A DNA stretch of 35,818 nucleotides from Polyangiaceae bacterium (GTDB taxonomy: Bacteria; Myxococcota_A; Polyangia; Polyangiales; Polyangiaceae): NCBI GenBank assembly GCA_016929495.1, contig JAFGIS010000506.1:1-35818 (forward strand), read 5' to 3'. Position numbers and translations under genes: made by a program. The number at the start of each line of letters is the position of its first letter. Within the stretch, counting starts at the first letter, position 1. Positions 8,061 to 22,810 of this stretch are shown piece after piece. Under the pieces are notes generated by a model. That model was not told the DNA's origin and made no database searches. It saw only the letters and a list, made by a program, of their open reading frames with translations.

Positions 8061-8414
8061 CGCCCGGAGCGACGTTTCTGGTAGCTGCTATGCCCGCGGG
8101 CTGTTTCCCCCACTCGCCGGGACTGGGCACAAGCGTCGAAGAGGTTGGCAACGGACGCCAACCAGACGTGCGGCCCACCCGTGACAGGGACCCACGTACG
8201 GGGAAGTGGGGAAACAGTGCCACCTGACAAAGCCCCGCGCGCGGCGCCGTTGGTCCTTATCGGGCGCGTGACGGGTGCCGTCCGACAAGGGAGGCCCGTT
8301 CGCACGACGGACGGTCCTCTGTCAATCGCCTGACGCGCTGTGTCCAGTGGAGGACTCTCCGGGACGCCCGTCTCGCTCCTGGAACGCCCCGAACCAGGGC
8401 GTCCCGACTATCCG
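8061..8414 (+). promoter_or_regulatory. Long 5' leader with two inverted repeats before the giant repeat protein
   Basis: There is no gene in these 354 bases. Two inverted repeats lie close to the downstream start: CCGTCCG at 8278-8284 with CGGACGG at 8308-8314, and GGGACGCCC at 8361-8369 with GGGCGTCCC at 8397-8405, the last ending nine bases before the ATG at 8415. The second could occlude the ribosome entry site, where no clear Shine-Dalgarno is visible. It could also contain the end of the GH74 transcript. No U-tract terminator is evident. Confidence 0.35.
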
Positions 8415-15002
<6,588 letters not shown>

Positions 15003-15014
15003 GCCGAAGGCGCT

Positions 15015-15320
15015 TCATCTCGCCGGCGATGGAACCGACCTCGCGCTGCGTCCCTGCCGGCTCAGCGTCACGAGAAAGACGTCGTTGTCACGGAGGCCGA
15101 GCTCGCGGTCGAACGTTCCGTCAGGGCCGATGGTGACGGAGAGCTCCGCGACGGGATTGCCGCTGCTGGCGGCGTTGATCCGCGCGACCTGGGCGCGGGT
15201 GAGCTGAGCCGGAGAGCCGAGGTCCTTGTACACGGCGTACGCGTCATTGACGCGGTAGCCGACCTGGTAGGTGGACTCGAGGTAGCGCCCGGGCGGTACG
15301 CCCTCATCGAAACGACGCTG
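15015..15320 (-). pseudogene. C-terminal relic of a GH39-like glycoside hydrolase
   Basis: On the minus strand, directly after the cytochrome gene and in another frame, an open stretch reads RRFDEGVPPGRYLESTYQVG, then YRVNDAYAVYKDLGSPAQLT and, later, ELGLRDNDVFLVTLSRQ. The pattern N-x-Y-x-x-Y/W-K-x-hG-SP followed by a small beta domain ending in a hydrophobic strand resembles the C-terminus of GH39 beta-xylosidases; this is from memory of the family, not a search. No catalytic domain precedes it: upstream sequence in this frame runs into the cytochrome gene. It probably represents a truncated gene whose body was lost by deletion. It converges with the giant repeat gene, 12 bases apart. Confidence 0.5.
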
Positions 15321-15325
15321 AGGTA

Positions 15326-15847
15326 TCAGGGGATGGGTACCGACGCGGCGTTGTCGTACGTGACACCCTCTTTCGGCACGGTAGCGCCGTGGCCGATGAG
15401 CAGGAAGGTCACCACCTGCCAGTTCTCGTCGCCGTTCAATCTACTCGCGTTGCTCTTCGGCGGCGGCATCTTGCTGGCCACGAAGCGCTCGAGATCCGCC
15501 GCCGTCCGGAAGGGCTCGCGAGAGGGAGCGCCCGCAGGGCGAGCACGCGACTCCTCCTCGAGCGTTTGCGGATCATTGAACGCGCTCCGGGTCGCGCGAT
15601 CTTGATCGCTCGGGTACACGGGGAGCGCACCGGCGCCCATCACGGCGGGTGCCTTGCCCGTTCCCTCGCCGCGCGCGCCATGGCAGGAGGCGCAGCGAGA
15701 AGCGAAGAGGTCTGCGCCCCGTGCCGCGCGGGAGCGTGCGGCCGACAGGTTGGCGTCGGTGGCGCCGAGCTGCATCGCCCCGCAGGCCATGCCGAGGGCC
15801 AACAGCGAAACAACGCCCACCGGTGCCGAGATCTGACGAAGGATCAT
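15326..15847 (-). CDS. Class I cytochrome c, single heme, exported
   Basis: A 173-aa protein. The N-terminal hydrophobic stretch (SAPVGVVSLLALGMAC) is a signal peptide, with a loose lipobox before Cys22. One heme c site, CASCH at residues 52-56, follows LFASR, as in small c-type cytochromes (ADLFASRCASCHGARGEGTG). The C-terminal part has a candidate Met ligand in ASKMPPPKSN and then a helix like those of cytochrome c (DENWQVVTFLLIGHG). The start ATG at 15847 has AAGGAA upstream at good spacing, and longer upstream reading makes no sense. It lies 92 bases after the second GH74 gene on the same strand, so possibly in one transcript. Its electron partner is unknown; it could serve a lytic monooxygenase-like or respiratory chain, but nothing in the window proves this. 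Confidence 0.85.
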   Translation of the reverse strand: MILRQISAPVGVVSLLALGMACGAMQLGATDANLSAARSRAARGADLFASRCASCHGARGEGTGKAPAVMGAGALPVYPSDQDRATRSAFNDPQTLEEESRARPAGAPSREPFRTAADLERFVASKMPPPKSNASRLNGDENWQVVTFLLIGHGATVPKEGVTYDNAASVPIP

Positions 15848-15939
15848 GGTCGTTCCGTTCCTTTCTCGTCGAGGGATAGCGCATCGAGGGGCGCGCCGAA
15901 AGGCGGCCGTCGCTGGCGAAACGTCACAGCCAGAAACGG

Positions 15940-18228
15940 TCACTTTGGATCCGCATAGAGGATGCCGCGGCCCTGCGTGGCCAGATAGACACGCCCGAAC
16001 CGCCGCGGGTCGCCGGTGATCACGCCTGCGCTCGAGAACTGGTGCTGATCGTCGTTGATGCGGGCGAAGGTCGTTCCGCCGTCGTCGGAGCGGAAGATCC
16101 CCGACACATCGCCGATCGTGGCGTTCAGGTACACGACCGGGAACGCCTTGCCCGGGGGGGGTTGACCGAAACCGACACCGAACGATTCGCTGACGCCGAG
16201 GACCATACGGAACGACTTGCCAGAGTCGCTGGTTCGGTACAGTTCCTTTCCGGTCGTGACCCACAGCTCGCCCTCGACCCCGGGCGCGCTCCGGGCCCAG
16301 GCCGGTGTGAGGCCGTACTCCGGGAGCGCCGGCAAGGCAGCGGTCATCACCGCGAAGCTGGTCCCGCCGTCCGTGCTCGCGAGCACCTTGCCGCTCGATC
16401 CGTCATAGACATAGAACTTCTTCGGGTTCACCCGGTCCGCCGCAATCCGGAAGTTCACCGGAGCCCAATCGGGCAGCTTCGTTGGACCGGGCAGGCCCGC
16501 GCAGGGCTGCCAGGTCTTGCCCTCGTCCGTGGACAAGGAGGCGGGAGCGCCTTTCGGGGCCCACAGGATGGTCGTGCCATCGGCGCTGATGGCCACGGCT
16601 CCAGCACCGATGCTACCCGCCGGGCTCGTGGCGAACGGGGTCCAGGTGGTCCCGCTGTCCTTGGATAGCGCGCCCCATTGTTTCTGGTCCTGCCATCCGA
16701 CGCGCACCACCAGCTCGGGCTTGAGCGCCGCGAAGTCGATGCCGGTACCGCTGCCGAAGATCGGGTTCTGGAACATGCCGTCGGGCGGCGCCTTGTCCAG
16801 ATCGTCGTGACGGAAGCCGCAGATGTCGCCCATCACGCTGAGCAGTTGAGGACCGGCGGGAGGACTCGCGATCTCGCTCACCGCCGTCTCCTCCAGGTTG
16901 TCGTTGAAGAATCGCCAGTGAGTGGGACGGCCTGCTTCGGCCTGGGTGACGTCCAGGCTCTGCCAGATGCCTTGGCCTGTCACGTACATCGCGTGCTCGG
17001 GCCGGTGCGGGTCGACCGCGATCTCGGCCATCCAGCCCGAGGTGCTCGGTTTGTCTCGGCCCCAGTAGAGGTACTTGGCGCCGGCGTCGTCGTACACGGC
17101 GTGCTCGCCGAGCGCGACCCACGACTTGCCGCCGTTGGTGGTCCGGTACACTTGGTCGCCGTGCGTCCAGCGATCGATGGTGGTGACCATCGCCGTGCCC
17201 GGGTGCTCTGCGTCGACCGACAAGCCGCCGTAGCCGAACTTGTCGTCGGCCTTGGGCGCGACCGGCGTCACGTCGTTCCACTTGCCGCTTGCAGGAGCGT
17301 ACTTGTAGACGGCGCCGTCGACCACGTCGCTCGGACCCGGAACGTTCCCGTAGCTCAGCCACAGGGTCCGTGCTGCGTCGAACTCCGCGTGGCTCGGCAT
17401 CATCCCCTTGGGTTGGCCGGGTACGGCCTTCCAGGTCTTGCCTGCGTCGTCGGAGCGATAGAGCCCGGTGTCGGCGCTGGCGAAGCCCGCGTACACGACC
17501 GGCGTCGGCTTGCCCTTGGTGCCGCTCTTCACGTCGAAGACCACGAATGTGATCCCGACCCCGAGCGGCTCTTCCTTCACGGGAAACTGCCCGTACTGCG
17601 CCCAGTTGGCCCCGGCGTCTTGGCTGCGCCACATCCCGTACTTGCGGGTCCCGCAGAGAAGGACATCGTGAGCGTTGGGGTCGACCACCAGCCGCTCGCC
17701 GTTGCCGCGGCCGACCTCGTTGCCACCGAACTTGATGGGCAGGTCTACCACTTGCCACGTCTGGCCACGGTCGCTCGAGCGCAAGATGGCGCCATTTCCG
17801 GCCCAAGACTGAGTGTAGGTGCCCGCGGCCAGGTACACGCGATTCGGGTCGACCGGATCGGTCGCCAGGCTCTCGATGCCGAGGAAGTTCGACTGGCTGC
17901 GCGGGAGCTGGTCGGTGATCGGGATCCAGCGCCCGGCAGCGGCGTCGAGACGGTAGGCGCCGCCGATATCGGTGCGCGCATACACGAGGTCCTTTTCCGT
18001 TTCGCTGAAGATGATCCCGGTGACGAAGCCTCCGCCGAGGATGGCGACGTTCTTCCACTCGTAGGGGATCGGCTTGGCGACCGTGATCGGTTGGTTTGCC
18101 GCCGCGGCTGCAGCGCCGGTCGCAGCGGCCTGCGGAGGCAGGCCCGAACAGGGGCAACAGCCGGCGGCGCTCGCCGCCAGCGTGAACAGTACGACCTCGG
18201 GGCCTCGGTTCGGCAATCGCTTGCTCAT
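15940..18228 (-). CDS. Second GH74 xyloglucanase-like hydrolase, lipoprotein form
   Basis: A 762-aa protein. The signal (EVVLFTLAAS, then AAGCC) has a lipobox with Cys24 as the lipid site, so unlike the first GH74 it is probably cell-attached. An Ala-rich linker leads to the double propeller: AILGGGFVTGIIFSETEKD, ARTDIGGAYR with catalytic D87, and MGDICGFRHDDLD with D468. Asp-box repeats are SSDRGQTW, SDDAGKTW, TTNGGKSW, STDEGKTW, STDGGTSF and SDDGGTTF. The start ATG at 18228 has GGAG nine bases upstream. Expected action is endo-cleavage of xyloglucan at the cell surface. It is divergent from the AraC-family gene with about 310 bp between, and the cytochrome c gene follows. It shares layout and many short blocks with the 5763-8060 protein, including INDDQHQ near the end, so the two are paralogues. 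Confidence 0.9.
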   Translation of the reverse strand: MSKRLPNRGPEVVLFTLAASAAGCCPCSGLPPQAAATGAAAAAANQPITVAKPIPYEWKNVAILGGGFVTGIIFSETEKDLVYARTDIGGAYRLDAAAGRWIPITDQLPRSQSNFLGIESLATDPVDPNRVYLAAGTYTQSWAGNGAILRSSDRGQTWQVVDLPIKFGGNEVGRGNGERLVVDPNAHDVLLCGTRKYGMWRSQDAGANWAQYGQFPVKEEPLGVGITFVVFDVKSGTKGKPTPVVYAGFASADTGLYRSDDAGKTWKAVPGQPKGMMPSHAEFDAARTLWLSYGNVPGPSDVVDGAVYKYAPASGKWNDVTPVAPKADDKFGYGGLSVDAEHPGTAMVTTIDRWTHGDQVYRTTNGGKSWVALGEHAVYDDAGAKYLYWGRDKPSTSGWMAEIAVDPHRPEHAMYVTGQGIWQSLDVTQAEAGRPTHWRFFNDNLEETAVSEIASPPAGPQLLSVMGDICGFRHDDLDKAPPDGMFQNPIFGSGTGIDFAALKPELVVRVGWQDQKQWGALSKDSGTTWTPFATSPAGSIGAGAVAISADGTTILWAPKGAPASLSTDEGKTWQPCAGLPGPTKLPDWAPVNFRIAADRVNPKKFYVYDGSSGKVLASTDGGTSFAVMTAALPALPEYGLTPAWARSAPGVEGELWVTTGKELYRTSDSGKSFRMVLGVSESFGVGFGQPPPGKAFPVVYLNATIGDVSGIFRSDDGGTTFARINDDQHQFSSAGVITGDPRRFGRVYLATQGRGILYADPK

Positions 18229-18541
18229 GTGCGCTCTCTCCATCAAGGTGGCCGCCGGCGTTTCTACCTGATCCGCAGGCGTGGGGCTCCCCCCAATCAG
18301 CCACGAACCGGGGCCGACGCGGCGACGTGCGGCCCCGACCCTGCCCAGGCACGACGAACACGCGGCCGGGCGGCGGGCGTTCGCAGGGAGGCTACGGAGT
18401 CCGAGCAAGCGACGGGCAAGGGTCCGCTTGTGACAGCCAGAGTGTCCGTGTTGACCACAATGCTATACATGGCGGAACTTGCTCGGTGTATGACTATTTA
18501 TGACTTGACCATCTACCTCGAAAAGGAACACGCTTGGCGTG
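18229..18541. promoter_or_regulatory. Divergent control region between GH74 and araC-type genes
   Basis: No gene is seen here. Two TTGACC boxes lie at 18451-18456 and 18505-18510, and TATGAC is repeated at 18489-18494 and 18499-18504, exactly 10 bp apart, just before the second box. Directly repeated half-sites about one or two helical turns apart are typical for AraC-family regulators, so this is the likely autoregulatory and GH74-control operator. Matching TTGACC boxes occur at 20690 and 20710. No clear -10/-35 pair could be assigned. Confidence 0.45.
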
Positions 18542-19489
18542 ATGAGAGCGCGACACGCGAGCGGTGCACGAGTCCCCGCGAAGAACCGCGGCGGCGTCAG
18601 TGTTGGTGTTGCGGCGCCTAGCCCTCGGACAGAGCCAAGCTTCTTTTCGGCTCAGATCTCCTCGGCGCGGCGCTTCTGCTTGTCGCTGGATCCAGACTCG
18701 AGTGAACGCCTCGGTGTCCCATATGGCGGGTGCGAGCACTGCGCTCCCGACTACGTTATCGAACGCGACAAGTTTCCCTACTTCACCATCGAGTTCGTGG
18801 CGAAGGGCGAGGGGAAGCTCGTTCTCAACGGTGCCGTCTACTCGCTCACACCGGGTACCCTGTTTTCGTACGGGCCCAACATACCGCACCGCATCACGAC
18901 GGATCCTCGCGACACGTTGGTCAAGTACTTCGTGGGCATGACCGGCACCGAAGCCGAGGATCTGCTCCGCCGGTATGGGCCCGTCCCGGGCACGGTCGTC
19001 CACACCTCGGCCCCCAGTGATATCCTGGCGCTCTACGACGACTTGATTCGCTCGAGTCTGCGTGGCACCGCCTTTACCGAGCAGATCGCCGCGCTCGTGC
19101 TCGAGCAGATCATACTGCGGATCGCAGAAACCTCGGTCGCGCACGGGCTCGCCGGCGGCGCGGCCTTCGCGACCTACTTCCGGTGTCGTCGGCACATCGA
19201 GGAGCACTGGGGTGAGGTCGCGACGCTGGACCAGCTCGCCAGTGAGTGCCAGGTCGATCCTGCCTACGTCTGCCGCCTGTTCCGACGCTTCGACCAGCAG
19301 AGCCCGTACCAGTACTTGCTCAAACAGAAGATGACGCACGCGGCCAACCGGCTCATGGTGGAGGGCGTCTCGGTCAAGCAGGTCGCCGACGAGCTCGGCT
19401 TCAGTGATGCGTTCCACTTCTCGCGTGTGTTCCGCAAGGTGATGGGCATGCCGCCGGGTAGGTTCGCGCGGCTCCATCACAAACCCTGA
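18542..19489 (+). CDS. AraC-family transcriptional regulator with N-terminal cupin
   Basis: A 315-aa regulator. Residues about 60-150 form a sugar-sensing cupin-like arm (FPYFTIEFVAKGEGKLVLNG, then GTLFSYGPNIPHRI), typical of AraC/RhaS-type activators. The C-terminal 100 residues hold two helix-turn-helix motifs: LDQLASECQVDPAYVCRLFR and VKQVADELGFSDAFHFSRVF, followed by the signature FRKVMGMPPGRF. The first 55 residues are low-complexity, so the true start may lie further in; ATG at 18542 (GTG at 18539) follows AAAGGAA at a rather long spacing. It sits between two carbohydrate-related gene clusters, divergent from GH74 and convergent with a lipoprotein gene, and is the obvious candidate regulator for both. 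Confidence 0.9.
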   Translation: MRARHASGARVPAKNRGGVSVGVAAPSPRTEPSFFSAQISSARRFCLSLDPDSSERLGVPYGGCEHCAPDYVIERDKFPYFTIEFVAKGEGKLVLNGAVYSLTPGTLFSYGPNIPHRITTDPRDTLVKYFVGMTGTEAEDLLRRYGPVPGTVVHTSAPSDILALYDDLIRSSLRGTAFTEQIAALVLEQIILRIAETSVAHGLAGGAAFATYFRCRRHIEEHWGEVATLDQLASECQVDPAYVCRLFRRFDQQSPYQYLLKQKMTHAANRLMVEGVSVKQVADELGFSDAFHFSRVFRKVMGMPPGRFARLHHKP

Positions 19490-19504
19490 CCGCTCTCGAC
19501 GAAA

Positions 19505-19541
19505 CGCCCGGCGCTCCTTGCGGGGCAAGGAACGTCGGGCG
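19505..19541. terminator. Bidirectional terminator-like hairpin between convergent genes
   Basis: CGCCCGGCG (19505-19513) pairs with CGTCGGGCG (19533-19541) with one G-U pair, and TCCTTGC (19515-19521) pairs with GCAAGGA (19525-19531) around a GGG loop; one C-A mismatch separates the two helices. That gives 16 paired bases between the AraC-type gene stop (19489) and the lipoprotein gene stop (19580). On the minus strand TTTC follows the stem; on the plus strand no T-run follows. Confidence 0.7.
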
Positions 19542-19579
19542 CCGACCGCGCGCATCCCGGATCGCGTCGTCGTTTGACG

Positions 19580-20443
19580 TCACTCGAGGAACGACAGGTT
19601 GTCGAAGGTGATGTCGAAATCGTACGGCGAGTCGTCGGCTCCACGCCAACTCACGAAGAAACCGAAGCGGGTGATCTCTTCCGGGTTCACCGTCGCTTCG
19701 GGCTTGCCGCCGACGAAGTCGGACCACTTCAGGGTTACGGTCTTCGCAGAGTCGGTCACGGGTACTTCGACCTGCCCGTTCTGGCAAGTGCCGTCGTACT
19801 GATTGTCGCTCTGGGGCTGACAGATCCCGAAGCCCGGATCCTCGTCTATGTCATGGGCTTTGAACCAGTCGTAGCTGACGGTGTTCGCAGCCGTGGAAAC
19901 CCACATCGTCAGCGTGCGTCCCTCCGGAAGCGTTCCTTTGACACTGAAGGAGAAGCCCTTGAACGCGGACGCGTCGACTAGCCCGCAGCCGCCGCTCGGA
20001 ACGCTGAAGTAGAAACCGAAGCCGGTATAGTCCTCCGCCTTGCCGCTCACGTGCCATGCGTTCTCCGACACATCGGAGGTGACCGTGTCCGGGTAGACCA
20101 GTGTGCCGCCCGAAAAGGTCGCGGTGAAATCGCCCCACGTTATCTCCGTGGTATCCGTCGCGTCTGCGGCTGGCGTGAAGTCGGTGATCAGAGCGGTGGT
20201 CGGCGTTGGGCACTTGGTGGCGCCCTCGGGTACGTTTGTCCCCGAGCCGCCCGTTTCGTCTGACGAACCGCCCGCGCTCGACTCGCCGCCCGTCTCGGAC
20301 TTGCCGCCCGTGCCTTCGTCCTTCGAGCCGCCCGTCGCAGCGGTGGTGTCGTCGTCGTCATCCGCTGTCTTGTTCACGCAAGACGCGGCGAGGACCGCTA
20401 TCAGCGCCGCCGCCTGCAACACGCTATCACTAAGTCTGGACAT
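19580..20443 (-). CDS. Lipoprotein with C-terminal carbohydrate-binding-like domain
   Basis: A 287-aa lipoprotein: signal SVLQAAALIAVLAASC with lipid Cys22, then a low-complexity Asp/Gly/Ser/Thr linker (about residues 28-70) typical of myxobacterial surface lipoproteins. Residues about 75-287 look like a jelly-roll domain related to CBM11/CIA30-type modules: ITDFTPAADATD, AWHVSGKAEDYTGFGFYFSV, FKGFSFSVKGTLPEGRTLTM, VTLKWSDFVGGKPE and ITFDNLSFLE. Four Cys may form disulfides. The ATG at 20443 is preferred over 20449 because AAGGAG then lies 8 bases upstream. The gene is divergent from the porin operon. Expected role: binding a glycan at the cell surface; substrate unknown. A similar domain ends the protein at 24358-25038. 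Confidence 0.78.
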   Translation of the reverse strand: MSRLSDSVLQAAALIAVLAASCVNKTADDDDDTTAATGGSKDEGTGGKSETGGESSAGGSSDETGGSGTNVPEGATKCPTPTTALITDFTPAADATDTTEITWGDFTATFSGGTLVYPDTVTSDVSENAWHVSGKAEDYTGFGFYFSVPSGGCGLVDASAFKGFSFSVKGTLPEGRTLTMWVSTAANTVSYDWFKAHDIDEDPGFGICQPQSDNQYDGTCQNGQVEVPVTDSAKTVTLKWSDFVGGKPEATVNPEEITRFGFFVSWRGADDSPYDFDITFDNLSFLE

Positions 20444-20911
20444 GCTCATCGCTCCTTATCGAATCGCTATCTCGACGTGGTCACGCCGTGCTCTGTCTGG
20501 CTCTCAGTTGACTGGTACCCACTGTGCGTCGTGGCCGGGCGCCTTTGCGAGTCTGCCGGTCGGGCCCGAGCCTATCCTACCATGGCGGGGTCCGGGCTCA
20601 GTGGCCAGCCCCTTGGGACACGGTGGTGGGATACGCCCGCGACCACGAACCAGCAAAGCCGCGCATCGCATGTCGCTACATATCCACTCTTGACCTTTGG
20701 CCTGCACTCTTGACCCGAAGCTCTGGTGCCGTGTGCGCCTCGTGTTGCGCCAAGAGAGTGCATCCGACTGCGCGCGCTCGCGGTTCTCGAACCTCGATTC
20801 GATTGAATCGAGGCACTGGCGCCCGGGGCGACGGACCTCCGGCCTTCGGGCTGCAAAACAGAGTGACAGGGTCGCGCCTTCTCTGCTAACAGGTCCCCCC
20901 TATCGGGCGAC
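20444..20911. promoter_or_regulatory. Divergent control region with TTGACC direct repeat and perfect palindrome
   Basis: There is no gene in these 468 bases between the divergent lipoprotein and porin genes. CACTCTTGACC occurs at 20685-20695 and 20705-20715, exactly 20 bp apart (two helical turns), like a direct-repeat activator site. A perfect 9-bp palindrome, CCTCGATTC (20792-20800) and GAATCGAGG (20805-20813) around GATT, lies about 100 bp before the porin start and could be an operator or attenuator stem. The TTGACC core matches the boxes in the AraC-gene promoter region. Confidence 0.5.
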
Positions 20912-22747
20912 ATGTGCACACGGATCAACGCAGCGCACCCGCGGGCGCGAACTGGTCATCGGCGCGTCGGCGCGCTCGCCGGGCGCGGGCCTCGGACGCT
21001 CTTTTCGCCGCTGGTCGTGGCGGGCTTGTGGCTGGCGGTGTGGGTGGGGGTGGGGACGGCTCCTGCGCGGGCGGCCGAGAACGCGGGTGACCAGAAACCG
21101 GCGGCCGGAGCCGCGAGTGCCGATGCCCAGGAGGGAGCCAGCGCCGAGAGCGCTGCTGCCGACGAAGGCGCGAAGATCGACGACGACGGAGCCAACGGAA
21201 GCACCGAGACCGATGCAGAGGCCACGGCGGTCGCCGCCGAGGCCGGCGACGAGCAGGCCAGCGCCGCGCAGGCGGGTGCAGTACAGGACTCGGCGGCGCC
21301 AGCGACGGATGCGCTCCCTGGCTCCCACCGGCCCGTGGGGCTCGGGCTCTCGCCTGAGGCGCCTCCCACGCCGCCCGCGCCCGGTGGGCGCGCCCTGTCG
21401 TTCGGCGCGCCCACGCCGGAGAGCGAGTGGACCTTCGGTCTCACCGGGAGATTCTCCGCGTGGGAGAATGTCGGAGTTGCCGAGCGCCCGGACCCGGCTC
21501 CCGAGGGCTACTACGGCCCCGCCTTCCACGTTCCGGCGTTGGTGAGCGGCAAGCAGCCGTTCTGGGCCGGCGCCGGGATGACGCTCAACTTCAGCTACGG
21601 CAACCCGCGAGTGTCCGCGAACGTGACCCTGTATGCCAGCATGAACGGCATCGAGCGCCGCGGCTACAACGACTCGAGCCTGGGCCCGGACATCGGCGTC
21701 GCTTACCTCGCGTACACGCCCGCGCCGCTCGGTCCCCTGCAGCTGCGCGCCAAGGTGGGGGCCTTCCGCGAGAACTTCGGCGGCCCGGGCCAGTGGGGTT
21801 GGGGCATCTTCGGCCCCCTGATCGGCATCAAAGGCTATGGCGAGTCGGTTTCGGCGACCTACCCGCTGTCGCCGAAGACGCAGCTCGATCTAGCCCAGGG
21901 GCTGAGTTTCGTGCCCAAGTTGCCCGAGGAGTTCGTGCGTGGCGACGCAACCGGTTGGGGGGAAAACGGCCGTTCCACCTGGGTTCACCACGAGCACGCG
22001 GGCGTGAGCTACCAGAACCAGTACGTGCTCAAGCTTCACTACGCGAGCGCACACGGTACGGACGAGCGCACCTATCTCGCCGACGATGCCAATACCACCA
22101 ACGTGATCGAGACCGCTCGCGACGGCCACATGAATGTCTACGTGCTCGAGGCCCGAGCCACGGCCGATCCCTACGGGCAGGTCGGGATCAGCGGCGGCCT
22201 GTGGGATTTCCAGGATGCTCTGTCCGTGCACGACGGGATCTGGTGGGGCATCGACTGGACCGGGGGCGGTCGCGAGATGAGCAACAAGTTCCTCGGCGAG
22301 CTCAGCCACGGCAACGGCAAGCTCGGAGCGATCAGCGCCGAGTACGGCTTCAGCATCGCGCGTATCCTCTGGTACCCGAGGAGCTTCGACGGCCGCGCTC
22401 CGGACATCCGCATCAAGGTGGCCGGGGTCATCCACCACACGTTCGAGAGCCACGACGAGCCCTACGAGGGTGCGACGGGCTACATGGTCGGCTCGGAGGT
22501 CGAGTACCAGATGATCAAGTGGATGAGCGCTACCCTCCGAGGCTATGGCGAGAACCGGTATTCGACGTTGGGACGCTTCGCTGACTACAGCCTGACGCCG
22601 AGCCTGGTGTTCAGGAAGGAATGGCAGAGCCCGGACCGCATCGAGCTCGCCTACACGCGGATGTTCTACAGCTCGGCGGTCAACACCAACGCGGTGGCCC
22701 CGCTCGATCGCAACATCCTGACGCTCGGCGTGACGATGAGCTTCTAG
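20912..22747 (+). CDS. Outer-membrane beta-barrel (porin-like) protein 1
   Basis: A 611-aa protein. Residues about 30-53 form a signal peptide (LFSPLVVAGLWLAVWVGVG, then APARA before AENAG); the 30-residue n-region is long, so the start may be misplaced. Residues 54-165 are an Ala/Glu/Asp-rich, probably disordered, periplasmic segment. The rest consists of amphipathic strands rich in Gly and aromatic residues (WTFGLTGRFSAW, AGMTLNFSYGNPRVSANVTL, QLRAKVGAFRENFGG, DIRIKVAGVIHHTF) and ends in LGVTMSF, the terminal Phe needed for Bam-mediated insertion. Probably an outer-membrane channel or receptor for the carbohydrate cluster. It is first of a three-gene operon: porin 2 starts 63 bases later. 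Confidence 0.78.
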   Translation: MCTRINAAHPRARTGHRRVGALAGRGPRTLFSPLVVAGLWLAVWVGVGTAPARAAENAGDQKPAAGAASADAQEGASAESAAADEGAKIDDDGANGSTETDAEATAVAAEAGDEQASAAQAGAVQDSAAPATDALPGSHRPVGLGLSPEAPPTPPAPGGRALSFGAPTPESEWTFGLTGRFSAWENVGVAERPDPAPEGYYGPAFHVPALVSGKQPFWAGAGMTLNFSYGNPRVSANVTLYASMNGIERRGYNDSSLGPDIGVAYLAYTPAPLGPLQLRAKVGAFRENFGGPGQWGWGIFGPLIGIKGYGESVSATYPLSPKTQLDLAQGLSFVPKLPEEFVRGDATGWGENGRSTWVHHEHAGVSYQNQYVLKLHYASAHGTDERTYLADDANTTNVIETARDGHMNVYVLEARATADPYGQVGISGGLWDFQDALSVHDGIWWGIDWTGGGREMSNKFLGELSHGNGKLGAISAEYGFSIARILWYPRSFDGRAPDIRIKVAGVIHHTFESHDEPYEGATGYMVGSEVEYQMIKWMSATLRGYGENRYSTLGRFADYSLTPSLVFRKEWQSPDRIELAYTRMFYSSAVNTNAVAPLDRNILTLGVTMSF

Positions 22748-22810
22748 AGAGACGACGATGGCATTCGGATCCGCCGCTCGAAAGAGCTTCGATTGAGGAA
22801 GGACCGTTTC

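Noticed and set aside
15068-15307. A separate 79-aa gene in the cytochrome frame after its stop
   Set aside because: Ser/Thr/Arg-rich frame shadow of the glycosidase-like tail.
18451-18510. TTGACC as a sigma-70 -35 box
   Set aside because: No -10 element lies at about 17 bp from either copy, and copies recur in another promoter region, which fits a regulator site better.
16678-18621. Plus-strand 647-aa open frame opposite the second GH74 gene
   Set aside because: Overlaps an enzyme with intact catalytic motifs and has no motifs itself.
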